Positions 1 through 7,500 of a stretch of DNA of 7,824 nucleotides are shown here, one piece after another. Position 1 is the first letter of the stretch, and the number at the start of each line of letters is the position of its first letter. The DNA lies in assembly GCA_027335515.1 (NCBI GenBank), contig DAHWHT010000258.1, positions 1 through 7,824 on the forward strand, in the 5' to 3' direction. This DNA comes from Clostridia bacterium (GTDB lineage: Bacteria; Bacillota_E; RBS10-35; JAJYVN01). A program made the position numbers and the translations under genes. The notes beneath the pieces were generated by a model. That model was not told the origin of the DNA. It was given only the letters and a program-made list of their open reading frames with translations, and ran no database searches.

Positions 1-799
1 CGCGGTCCCGCGCCGACGGCCCCGCCCGTCGCATCGCATCGGCCCCGCCCGAGCCGAAGGCCGCCTCGACAACCGCGAAGCGGCGCCGAAATTTGTCGTT
101 GGCCTTGGCCAACGTCCGCTCCGCATCCAGCCCCAACAAGCGCGCCGCGCTCGCCAACGCCAGCAGGAGATCCCCCAACTCCTCCTCCGCCGGCACGCTG
201 ACGTCGGTCGGGCCGCCTGCGGCGGCCTTCGCCGCCTCGGCCCACGCGTCCAGGAACTCGACGCGCTCCTCCTCTACCTTTTCCCAGGCGGCGCGGGGGG
301 CCGGCCAGTCAAAGCCGGCGGTTGCCGCACGCCGTCCCAACGCCTGGGCCTCCGCCAACGCCCCGCCGGCACGCGGCACCTGCGCCAGCAACCCGGCATC
401 TTGGCCCTGCCCCTCGGCCCGTTTGGCATCCTCCCACAGCCGCTGGGCGTCACGGGCGTCCACCGCCTGCTCACGCGCAAAGACGTGCGGGTGCCGACGG
501 ATCAGTTTGCCCTCCAACCCGGCCAGCACATCGTCAAGGCGGAACGCCCCGGCTTCCTCCGCCAGGCAGGCATGAAGCAGGACCTGCAGCAGCAGGTCGC
601 CCAACTCATCGCACAGCGCCGCCGGGGTACCGGCATCCACCGCGGCCACGACCTCCCTCGCCTCCTCCAACACATAGGGACACAGGCTGGCGTGGGTCTG
701 CTCCCGATCCCACGGGCAGCCCTGCGGTCCCCGCAGCATTCGCACCAAGTCCCGCAGGCGCACCAGCGCAGTCCCAGCCCCTTGGTCCACCTTGGCCAC
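1..799 (-). CDS. mazG: MazG nucleoside triphosphate pyrophosphohydrolase, two MazG domains (3' end cut by window edge)
   Basis: Hydrolyses NTPs to NMP and pyrophosphate, a house-cleaning role against aberrant or excess nucleotides in the cytoplasm (family knowledge). The visible 266 codons remain open to base 1. The N-terminal MazG domain (residues about 12-108) has the GCPWDREQT signature at 27-35, the metal-binding EExxE at 45-49 and ELGD at 65-68, then RRHPHVF at 101-107. The C-terminal domain (about 160-241) has GFDW at 162-165, EExxE at 177-181, ELGD at 207-210 and the NDKFRRRF helix at 234-241, so both metal sites look intact. E. coli MazG is about 263 residues, so only a few codons should be missing. 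The GTG start at 799 lies 14 bp after the flippase stop with a GAGGGG ribosome-binding site; GTG at 790 is an alternative. Unlike Bacillus YabN it carries no N-terminal tetrapyrrole-methylase domain. It is probably co-transcribed with the flippase gene. Confidence 0.95.
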   Translation of the reverse strand, partial: MAKVDQGAGTALVRLRDLVRMLRGPQGCPWDREQTHASLCPYVLEEAREVVAAVDAGTPAALCDELGDLLLQVLLHACLAEEAGAFRLDDVLAGLEGKLIRRHPHVFAREQAVDARDAQRLWEDAKRAEGQGQDAGLLAQVPRAGGALAEAQALGRRAATAGFDWPAPRAAWEKVEEERVEFLDAWAEAAKAAAGGPTDVSVPAEEELGDLLLALASAARLLGLDAERTLAKANDKFRRRFAVVEAAFGSGGADAMRRAGPSARDR

Positions 800-809
800 C
801 CCCCGGCAT

Positions 810-815
810 CCCCTC
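810..815 (-). promoter_or_regulatory. Ribosome-binding site of mazG
   Basis: The minus strand reads GAGGGG here, overlapping the TGA stop of the upstream flippase gene (814-816) and ending 10 nt before the GTG at 799. The overlap suggests translational coupling. This site is the main support for the 799 start over the GTG at 790. Confidence 0.5.
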
Positions 816-2439
816 AGGTCCGCAGCAGGCCCGCGGCAGCCAATCGGGCCGCAATCTGGGGACCCACCCGCGGCACGCGCTCCAAGTCCTCACGGCACAC
901 GCCCCCGACCGCCAGCAGGGCCACCCCATACACACCCACACCGCAGCCGACACCGACCGCCACCTGCAACGCCGCGTGCCCCCGCAATCCATGCACCACG
1001 CCCAGGACCGCCGCCGCCATCGCGGCGCACGCCAGTGCGGGACGCAGCACCGTCCCCCCCCAGTCAATCGCGCGCGGCATCCGGCGATGCACCGCCCACA
1101 GATTCAAGCTGCAGGCGATGGCAAAGGCCGCGCTTGTCGCCAGGGCCGCACCCGTGACATTCCAGGCGGGGCTCGCCACCAGGATCCACTCCAGAATCAC
1201 CTTGACCGCACCGCCGACCGCCAGGTTGCGCACCGGCAAGTCGGGACGGCCCAGGGCCTGCAGAATGCCGGACGAGGTCTGTTGCAGGCTGAGGAACACC
1301 AGCGCGGGCGCCATTGCGAGCAGCGGTCGGGTTGCCAGCGGCGCGTGAAAGAGAAGGCGCGGCAACGGACCGGCCAGCACCGCCAAACCCACGGCGCTGG
1401 GCAGGGCGACCAGCGCGGCCAACCGCAGCCCTGCCCCAACCGCCCTGCGTGCGGCGGCGGTCAGGCCGGCCGCCTGGGCCGAAGCGACGGCCGGCAGCAG
1501 GCTCATGGCGAGGCCGGCCGTGAACACCGTCGGGGCCAGAACCAGGGGTGCCGCATACCCGGTCAACACCCCATACAGGGCTATGGATTCCGACCCCATA
1601 CCCGCCGCCCGCAGCCGCAGGGGAACGATCGCGGCATCCGCCACATTCAGCAACGGCAGCAACGTCGCGCCGGCGGCGATCGGTACCGCCAGGCGGAGCA
1701 CCGCCGCGAAGGCCGCACCCAGCCGTTGGCGGCCGGCGGCCACCGCCGCCTGCAGCCGCGGCAGCACCCGCCGCCGCCACTGTACGACGAGGGCGGCCGA
1801 CGCGCAGACGCCGCCCACGACCGCTCCGAAGGCCGCGCCGGCGGCCGCCCACTGAATGCCCAGCGGCAGCAGGACCAGCACCAGCACAAACATGGCCGCC
1901 ACGCGGCCGATCTGCTCCACCACCTGGGACACGGCGTAGGGCACCATGTCGCCCATGCCCTGGAACGCCCCGCGATAGGCGGAGGCGAACGAAACGGTGA
2001 GGATCGCCGGGGCAATGGCCCGGATGGGCAGCACCGCCTGCATGTCGTCCGCCACGTAGCGGGCGAACCACGGCGCCCCCGCCCACAGCACGACCGCAAA
2101 CACGGCGCCAAGCACCGGCAGTCCGGCTCGCGCCGCCCGAAAGATGTGCATGGCACCCGTCCGGTCCCCCCGGGCCAGCCGCTCGGCAACCAACTTGCTG
2201 ATCGCGAGGGGAAACCCGGTCGTGATCAGAGTGATCAGGACCGTAAACATCGGGTAGGCCAACTGGTACAGGCCCATCCCGACGGCCGCCCGCATCCCGC
2301 CGCCCATCAGTATGGGCAGGATCAGGCGGTAGGTGGCACCCAGCAAACGACTGAGCAGGCTGCCGGCCACCAGGATCAGGGCGCCGCCCACAAAGGCCTG
2401 CGTTCCCCCACCCGCCGCGGCGGTCGTATCAGCGTCCAC
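814..2439 (-). CDS. SpoVB/YabM-type polysaccharide or lipid-linked precursor flippase (MOP/MATE superfamily membrane protein)
   Basis: Multi-pass membrane protein of 541 residues, expected to move a lipid-linked glycan precursor across the cytoplasmic membrane. Bacillus SpoVB is needed for spore cortex, and YabM, the paralogue in this same gene position, is related (family knowledge). I see about 14 hydrophobic segments, starting at residues 16-45. Family-like stretches include YQLAYPMFTVLITLITTGFP (58-77), RGAFQGMGDMVPYAVSQ (156-172) and LQQTSSGILQALGRPDLPVR (385-404). A basic loop at 221-240 separates the two halves. The last 25 residues are soluble and resemble a helix-hairpin-helix (VPRVGPQIAARL, 522-533). 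The start is the GTG at 2439, the only candidate before an in-frame TAG at 2494-2496. It lacks a clear ribosome-binding site, so a start at the GTG of residue 17 (2391) is possible but leaves a very short N-terminus. Gene position favours the YabM orthologue, but the substrate cannot be read from sequence. Confidence 0.93.
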   Translation of the reverse strand: MDADTTAAAGGGTQAFVGGALILVAGSLLSRLLGATYRLILPILMGGGMRAAVGMGLYQLAYPMFTVLITLITTGFPLAISKLVAERLARGDRTGAMHIFRAARAGLPVLGAVFAVVLWAGAPWFARYVADDMQAVLPIRAIAPAILTVSFASAYRGAFQGMGDMVPYAVSQVVEQIGRVAAMFVLVLVLLPLGIQWAAAGAAFGAVVGGVCASAALVVQWRRRVLPRLQAAVAAGRQRLGAAFAAVLRLAVPIAAGATLLPLLNVADAAIVPLRLRAAGMGSESIALYGVLTGYAAPLVLAPTVFTAGLAMSLLPAVASAQAAGLTAAARRAVGAGLRLAALVALPSAVGLAVLAGPLPRLLFHAPLATRPLLAMAPALVFLSLQQTSSGILQALGRPDLPVRNLAVGGAVKVILEWILVASPAWNVTGAALATSAAFAIACSLNLWAVHRRMPRAIDWGGTVLRPALACAAMAAAVLGVVHGLRGHAALQVAVGVGCGVGVYGVALLAVGGVCREDLERVPRVGPQIAARLAAAGLLRT

Positions 2440-2530
2440 GGTGACAGCGGGCGACGATCGCGCCTGGCGCCCCAGATCCCCACATGCCGTCCACTATACC
2501 CTGATCGGACCCTACGGCCACCACCCCACG
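2440..2530. other. Intergenic gap between spoVT and the flippase gene
   Basis: This 91-bp gap holds one AT-rich hexamer (see the promoter entry) and a short GCGCC-T-GGCGC inverted repeat (2460-2470). No hairpin followed by a T-run is visible on the minus strand, so I see no intrinsic terminator after spoVT. Read-through from spoVT into the flippase gene is plausible. Confidence 0.5.
2493..2498 (-). promoter_or_regulatory. Possible -10 box (TATAGT) for the flippase-mazG pair
   Basis: The minus strand reads TATAGT, one base from the TATAAT consensus, in an otherwise GC-rich gap. It would give a transcript start near 2486 and a leader of about 47 nt before the GTG at 2439. No good TTGACA-like -35 sits 16-18 bp upstream (the hexamer there reads GTGGCC) and no extended TG motif is present. 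It also does not match a sporulation sigma-G -10 (CATnnTA type). Weak candidate only. Confidence 0.25.
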
Positions 2531-3085
2531 CTACTGCGCCATCTGCCTGGCAAGAAACCCGGCGGCCGTCTCGGCCAGCTTGGTCTCCATGTCGCCCATG
2601 GTGGCCCCGCCTTCACGACTCGCCAGGATAACGGCCCCCACCGCCTCGCTGCCGGCGGTAATGGGTGCGATGACATACGAAGCGAACAGGCGCGCGTCTT
2701 CCTCGTCCCCCGCAAGGGAACCGCGGGCGGGGGCCCCTGGACGGTGGCGCACCAGTTCCCGTTGCTGCATGGCCAACTCAACGGCGGACCCGACGCGCTT
2801 GTCGAGAAACTCCTTCTTGGGCGCACCCGCCACCGCAATCACGGCGTCACGATCCGCGATGAGCGCGATATGCCCGACCGTCTCATGCAGGCTGTCGGCA
2901 TACTCCTTGGCGAAGTCGCCCAACTCACCAATGGGCGAATACTTCTTGAGGATGACCTCTCCGTCCCGATCGACGAAGATCTCCAGCGGATCGCCCTCAC
3001 GGATCCGCAGTGTCCGACGGATTTCCTTGGGGATCACGATCCGCCCCAGATCGTCAATGCGCCGCACGATTCCGGTCGCCTTCAC
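2531..3085 (-). CDS. spoVT: Stage V sporulation protein T, AbrB-type transcriptional regulator
   Basis: Transcription factor of 184 residues that in Bacillus tunes sigma-G-dependent genes in the forespore, activating some and repressing others including its own (family knowledge). Residues 1-51 form the AbrB/MazE-like swapped-hairpin DNA-binding domain: KATGIVRRIDDLGR followed by IVIPKEIRRTLRIREGDPLE, nearly identical to the Bacillus protein. Residues 56-184 form the GAF-like domain, ending in the conserved ETAAGFLARQMAQ. Length is close to the Bacillus form (178). The extra residues lie in a Pro/Gly/Arg-containing linker near 113-126. The GTG at 3085 is chosen because it aligns with the family start and sits 8 nt after a strong GGAGG; an in-frame ATG at 3130 would add 15 residues without family support. 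It is separated from the upstream LarA-like gene by 188 bp, so it probably has its own promoter. It marks the organism as an endospore former. Confidence 0.97.
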   Translation of the reverse strand: MKATGIVRRIDDLGRIVIPKEIRRTLRIREGDPLEIFVDRDGEVILKKYSPIGELGDFAKEYADSLHETVGHIALIADRDAVIAVAGAPKKEFLDKRVGSAVELAMQQRELVRHRPGAPARGSLAGDEEDARLFASYVIAPITAGSEAVGAVILASREGGATMGDMETKLAETAAGFLARQMAQ

Positions 3086-3091
3086 CCACAG

Positions 3092-3101
3092 CCCCTCCTC
3101 T
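3092..3101 (-). promoter_or_regulatory. Strong ribosome-binding site of spoVT
   Basis: The minus strand reads AGAGGAGGGG, a near-ideal Shine-Dalgarno sequence with its GGAGG core ending 8 nt before the GTG at 3085. It decides the start: the upstream in-frame ATG at 3130 would place this site inside the coding region and has no such motif of its own. Confidence 0.85.
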
Positions 3102-3151
3102 GCGGCCGCGCCCGCGTGGGACAGACCCATGGCGCGAGCGGTGCCGGTCTC

Positions 3152-3163
3152 GCCGGATCCGGC
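3152..3163. repeat. 12-bp perfect palindrome in the spoVT leader
   Basis: GCCGGATCCGGC is its own reverse complement and lies 67 bp upstream of the spoVT start codon. It could be an operator or a transcript hairpin, but palindromes built of CCGG and GGCC are common by chance at this GC content. Confidence 0.4.
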
Positions 3164-3210
3164 CGGCCAGGATGTCCTTCGCGTCACCCCATCCGCTTTG
3201 CAGGGGTCGA

Positions 3211-3222
3211 CGCGGGCCCGCG
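3211..3222. repeat. Second 12-bp perfect palindrome in the spoVT leader
   Basis: CGCGGGCCCGCG is perfectly self-complementary and centred about 60 bp from the first palindrome. It has no loop and no following T-run, so it is not a standard intrinsic terminator. Its significance is uncertain in such GC-rich DNA. Confidence 0.35.
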
Positions 3223-3273
3223 CCCATAGCGTGCCCATCTTGGCCATCCGACCACAGGAAAAGGCAGAACGAA

Positions 3274-4578
3274 TCAATCCGGCAGCATACCGCCGGCGTC
3301 CAGGGCAATCGGCCGGGCTTCCCCCAGGGGCTCCCAGCGGGGGTCGTCCCGAAGCGTGGCCGCCAGCGGGACGCTGACCCAGATCTCCTCCAAGTGCTTG
3401 GTGTCGGAGATCCGCACAATCGCCGCCTGCTCCGGTTCGGTCCGCAGGCAGCATGCCAGGGCGATGTGCAGGGCCTGACGATCGGTATCGACCGTCAGCG
3501 GCAGGCGTGCCCCCTCGGGCGTCTTGGCGGTAATGCAGTTCATATACGTGGCAAGCGGGTCCAGCGCGGCGACCGCGCGCCGCAGCACCACGTCCGCGAG
3601 GCCGATCCCCGAGGCATTGCCTTCCGTCGCGTCCGTCAGTCCCCGCACCACCAACCGCTGGATCTGCGGTTCCCCGGGCAGCGGCCCGGTGTAGTAGCGG
3701 TGGATGACGTTGGTGTCCGCTCCGATGCCGCTGATGTCCTTACCCAGTCGGTCGATCAGCAGGACATCGATGCGCCGGCCGGGCAAGCGGGGCATCCATT
3801 CGTGCGCCCGCCGCAGCAGGACGGCCTCACGTTCCTCCAGGGACGCGGCCGGCACGGCCTCGACCCACGCCAGGTTGCCACGGCCGTCTTCCAAAAGCGC
3901 CAGGCCGAAGCGTATCGGCAGCCGGGCGCAGGCGGCGCGCGCCGCCGCCGGGATGAGGCGGCCGAAGTCGGCAAAGCCCTGGGCATGAAAGGTGTCGGCT
4001 CCGCGCTGCTTGCCCATACCGATGGCGATCATCTTGAGAAGACCGCTCTCGGTCGGAGCGTGAAAATCGGTGTGCGGCTTGACGCGATTGACCGGAATGA
4101 TCAGATCCGCGAATTCGGCCGCTGTGCGGTCAAACCACACGGCCATCCCGTCGACCTGGCCCACACGGATCGTGTCCATACACGAACGCACCGGAGCCCG
4201 CACGGATGCCTCCGTCACCCCGAGGTGGGCGAGCATATCCTGCTGGCCCGCGCCGCTGGCGCCGCCATGGCTTCCCATGGCCGGGAAGACGAACGGATCG
4301 CCCCCCTGACGCCGGACTTCGGCCACCAAGGCCGCCACCACCTCCGGCAGTCGATCAATGCCTCGACTGCCGACGCCGATGGCAACCCTCAGTCCGGGGC
4401 GCCAAACCGCGGCGATCTGCGGCTGCGCGCACGTTGCCGCAACGGCGGCGGCGATATCCGCCAGCCGGCCGTCGTGGATGCGCTGGCGCATGGGCAGCCA
4501 CGGGGGCAACACGCCCCGCTCAAACACCTCGAGTCCCACAGCCGACGCCTCCCGGTTGGCGATTTCCCATCGATCCAT
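3274..4578 (-). CDS. LarA-like (DUF2088, lactate racemase-domain) protein of unknown substrate
   Basis: A 434-residue cytoplasmic protein with no signal peptide or membrane segment. It resembles the lactate racemase-domain/DUF2088 family, whose founder LarA uses a covalently bound nickel-pincer nucleotide to racemise 2-hydroxy acids. Visible conserved blocks are GVGSRGI (68-74), PAMGSHGG with His104 (99-106), NRVKPHTDFH with Lys167, His169 and His173 (164-173), ESGLLKM with Lys182 (177-183), GKDISGIGADTN (279-290) and GNASGIGLAD (320-329). These could correspond to the His and pincer-Lys positions of LarA, but that mapping is inference and the motifs are not those of canonical LarA. The ATG at 4578 follows the mfd stop by 2 bp, with GGGGAGG 11 nt upstream. 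The reading frame stays open far upstream inside mfd, but that part is a shadow. Tight coupling to mfd suggests co-expression, not a shared reaction. No lar maturation genes (larB, larC, larE) are in the window. Confidence 0.85.
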   Translation of the reverse strand: MDRWEIANREASAVGLEVFERGVLPPWLPMRQRIHDGRLADIAAAVAATCAQPQIAAVWRPGLRVAIGVGSRGIDRLPEVVAALVAEVRRQGGDPFVFPAMGSHGGASGAGQQDMLAHLGVTEASVRAPVRSCMDTIRVGQVDGMAVWFDRTAAEFADLIIPVNRVKPHTDFHAPTESGLLKMIAIGMGKQRGADTFHAQGFADFGRLIPAAARAACARLPIRFGLALLEDGRGNLAWVEAVPAASLEEREAVLLRRAHEWMPRLPGRRIDVLLIDRLGKDISGIGADTNVIHRYYTGPLPGEPQIQRLVVRGLTDATEGNASGIGLADVVLRRAVAALDPLATYMNCITAKTPEGARLPLTVDTDRQALHIALACCLRTEPEQAAIVRISDTKHLEEIWVSVPLAATLRDDPRWEPLGEARPIALDAGGMLPD

Positions 4579-4580
4579 CG

Positions 4581-7500
4581 CTACGAGCGCCTCCCCGGTG
4601 CCCCCTGCCGACGCCCGTCCCGCCCCGGGGAGACGGCAAGCCCGGGTGGCACCGCCGCCCGCAGCGGTCGGCCCGGCGCCGGCCCGGCCTTGCGTGGCGC
4701 GCGGGCCGGGGCATCCACGCGCACCCACCCCGCCGATGCCGCCAAGCGGTCGACGGGCTCGGCCGCGGGGCGCACCGGCGCAACCGGTCTGGACGGCGGC
4801 GGCGTTGAACGGACGGGTGCCGGCGGCGGGATCTGCGAAGCCGGCCGCAGGGCAGAGGCAACCTCCGCCGCCACGTCGCCGCGGTCGGCCGCCCCCTCCA
4901 GCCCCTGGCGCCACGCCCGCACTTGCGGGTGACCGGCAAGAAGTTGCAGGCATCCCTCCGCAGCGGCCAGGACGGTGGCGTCGTCCATCCCGTCCAGTTG
5001 CCATTCGAGTTGCGGCTTTGGCACCGCCCGCACGCGCAGCCGCCGGCCCGAGCGTGCCACCAGGTCCTGCAGACGCGGCAGCAGCGCTGCGGCGTAGTTG
5101 GGGAAGCTGAACGTCAGGCGGCGTCCCTCTTGCACAACACCCAAGAGCCCCAGGTCCTGGGCCAGCAGGCGGACCCGCGCCAGACGCAGCAGGTGATCCA
5201 CCCCGGCCGGTGGGGCCCCGAAGCGATCGCGCAACTCTTCCTCCACTGCGGCCAGATCCGCCGCCGCGGACGCGGCATGGATCTTCTTGTAGAACTCAAG
5301 CTTGACCTGGGACTCGGGGACATAGGCGTCGTCGATGAAGGCATCGACGCCCAGTTCCACCGTCGCCCGATGGACGGGAGCGGCCCGCTCGCCCTTGAGG
5401 TCGCGGACGGCCTCTTCCAACAGTTGTGCGTAGAGGTCGAAACCGACCGCGGCCACAAACCCATGCTGCTCCGGACCCAGGATGTTGCCGGCGCCCCGGA
5501 TCTCCAGATCGCGTAGCGCAATCTTGAAGCCCGACCCCAGCTCCGTAAATTGCTTGATCGCCTCCAGCCGCTTGCTGGCGATCTCGGTCAGCACCTTGTC
5601 CCGGCGGTATGTGAAGTAGGCATAGGCAACGCGGGAACTCCGCCCAACGCGCCCGCGAATCTGATACAGCTGGGCCAACCCAAGCCGGTCCGCATCCTCC
5701 ACGATAAGCGTGTTCGCATTGGGAATATCGAGGCCGGATTCGATAATGGTCGTCGCGAGCAGAATTTGGTGTTCGCCGCTCCAGAAATCGGCCATGACGG
5801 TTTCGAGTTGGTCCTCCGGCATCTGCCCGTGCGCGACGATGACGTCCGCGTCGGGCACCAGGCCGCGGATGCGGTCCTGGGCACCGGAGATGCCCTGGAC
5901 GCGATTGTGCAGGTAATAGATCTGGCCGCGCCGGGCCAGTTCACGCGAGAGCGCCTCGCGCACCAGGGCCGGCGACCACTCGACCACCACGGTCTCGATG
6001 GGATACCGGTTTTCCGGGGGGGTCGTGATGGCGCTCATGTCGCGAACCCCGGCCATGGCCATGTGCAGAGTGCGCGGGATGGGGGTGGCCGTCATGGTGA
6101 GCACATCGACCGTCTGGCGCAACTGCTTCAACCGTTCCTTGTGCGCGACCCCGAAGCGGTGCTCCTCATCGATCACGACCAGTCCGAGGTTCTTGAAATC
6201 CACATCGCCCTGCAGCAACCGGTGGGTGCCGATCACGATGTCCGCGGTGCCCCGCCGCAGGGCGGTGATGGTCTCGGCCTGCTCCTGGCGATTGCGGAAG
6301 CGCGACAGCATGCGAATCTGCATCGGAAAGCCCCGGAACCGCTCACCGAACGTGAGGAAGTGCTGTTCCGCCAGGATCGTGGTGGGCACAAGCACCGCGA
6401 CCTGGCGTCCGTCCGCGACCGCCTTGAAGGCGGCGCGCATCGCGACCTCTGTCTTGCCGTAGCCGACATCCCCGCAGAGCAGCCGATCCATGGGGACCGC
6501 CCGCTCCATGTCCTGTTTGATCTCGCGGATGGCCTGCAACTGATCGGGCGTCTCCTCGTAAGGGAAGGCCTCTTCGAACTCCTGCTGCCAGGGGGTGTCC
6601 CCCGAAAAGGCATGCCCACTGAGCGACTGGCGGGCCGCATAGAGGGCGATCAACTCCTCGGCCATCGCCCGGACGGATTCCTTGACGCGCTGCTTCACCT
6701 TGGACCACTCGGCCCCACCGAGGCGGCTGATCCGCGGGGCGCGACCTTCGCCGCCGATGTACTTCTGCACCAGGGCGATCTGGTCGGTGGGCACATACAG
6801 ACGGTCCGTGCCCTCATAGCGCAGAACCAGATAGTCGCGCGACTTTCCCTGGACGGACAGCGTTGACGTGCCCAGATACTGCCCGATGCCGTGCGAACTG
6901 TGCACGACATAGTCACCCACCTGCAGGTCTTCGTAGCTCTGCAGCTGCGTCGCGTCGCGGCTGGCGCGCCGTACCCGGGTGGGCCGCGGCCGCCGCCCAA
7001 AGAGTTCCGTCTCACCCAGCACCGCCAGACCGAGCCCGGGGATTTCAAAGCCGGCGGGCAGGCGCCCCGTCGCCACGGCAATCTGGCCGGACACGGGCCA
7101 CGGCGGCTGCCCCGCGCGCGCGGCGTTGAGCCCCGCGTCCTGCAGCTCGCGCAGGGTGTGGGCGGCCCGCTCCTTACCTCCCGCCCAACACACCACCCGA
7201 TGGCCCGCGCGCTGCCAGCGGCGCAGGGTGTCCAAGGCCAGACTCCACTGGCCGGCCAGCGGCGGCGCGGAGCGCGCGGCCAACTCCACCCGTTCCTGCG
7301 GCTCCACCCCCGGAATGTGCCGTCCCAGGGAATCCACGAACAACGTCACGCCCCGCGGGCCGGCATCCGCCTGCCAGTCCAGCGGCAACCCGAACGCGGC
7401 CGCCTGTTCCGGCAGGATGCGTCCATCGCTCAGAAATCCAGCCAGCCGCTCCTGTTCATGGCGATGCAGCGTGCGCACGGCGTCCATGGTCGCCGCCGCG

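Larger units (their letters stand above)
3086..3273. other. Leader region of spoVT between the LarA-like gene and spoVT
   Basis: A 188-bp non-coding gap, the longest in the window and the likely site of a spoVT promoter. It contains the spoVT ribosome-binding site and two perfect 12-bp palindromes (3152-3163 and 3211-3222). It is relatively AT-rich next to the upstream stop (about 3245-3275). I looked for sigma-A and sigma-G-like boxes on the minus strand and found none with acceptable spacing. No hairpin plus T-run terminator is visible after the LarA-like stop. Confidence 0.5.

Noticed and set aside
807..809. ATG at 809 as the mazG start
   Set aside because: It is in a different frame from the MazG motifs, so it cannot start that protein.
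1064..2086. Minus-strand ORF of 340 codons overlapping the flippase gene
   Set aside because: A Gly/Arg-rich frame-shifted reading of the flippase gene with no domain or membrane pattern.
322..2631. Long plus-strand ORF of 769 codons
   Set aside because: It lies antisense to the flippase and mazG genes. Its product is Arg/Pro/Gln/His-rich low-complexity sequence with no recognisable domain, typical of shadow frames in GC-rich DNA where stops are rare.
2440..3273. Intrinsic terminators in the two intergenic gaps
   Set aside because: The GC-rich inverted repeats present are not followed by a T-run on the minus strand, so no rho-independent terminator can be supported.
3086..3454. N-terminal extension of SpoVT beyond the GTG at 3085
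   Set aside because: The family starts at KATGIVRR. The strong GGAGG site sits just before the GTG, and the extension would run into the LarA-like gene.
3010..4932. Plus-strand ORF of 640 codons
   Set aside because: Antisense to the LarA-like gene and the mfd tail, with no family resemblance. The minus-strand frames here have clear conserved motifs.
4579..5004. N-terminal extension of the LarA-like protein up to 5004
   Set aside because: The extension would overlap about 420 bp of mfd and encodes Gly/Arg/Ala low-complexity sequence. The ATG at 4578 has a ribosome-binding site and follows the mfd stop directly.
5550..6866. Plus-strand ORF of 438 codons
   Set aside because: Antisense to the Mfd motor domains. 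Its protein-like look is an echo of the opposite strand's conserved codons.
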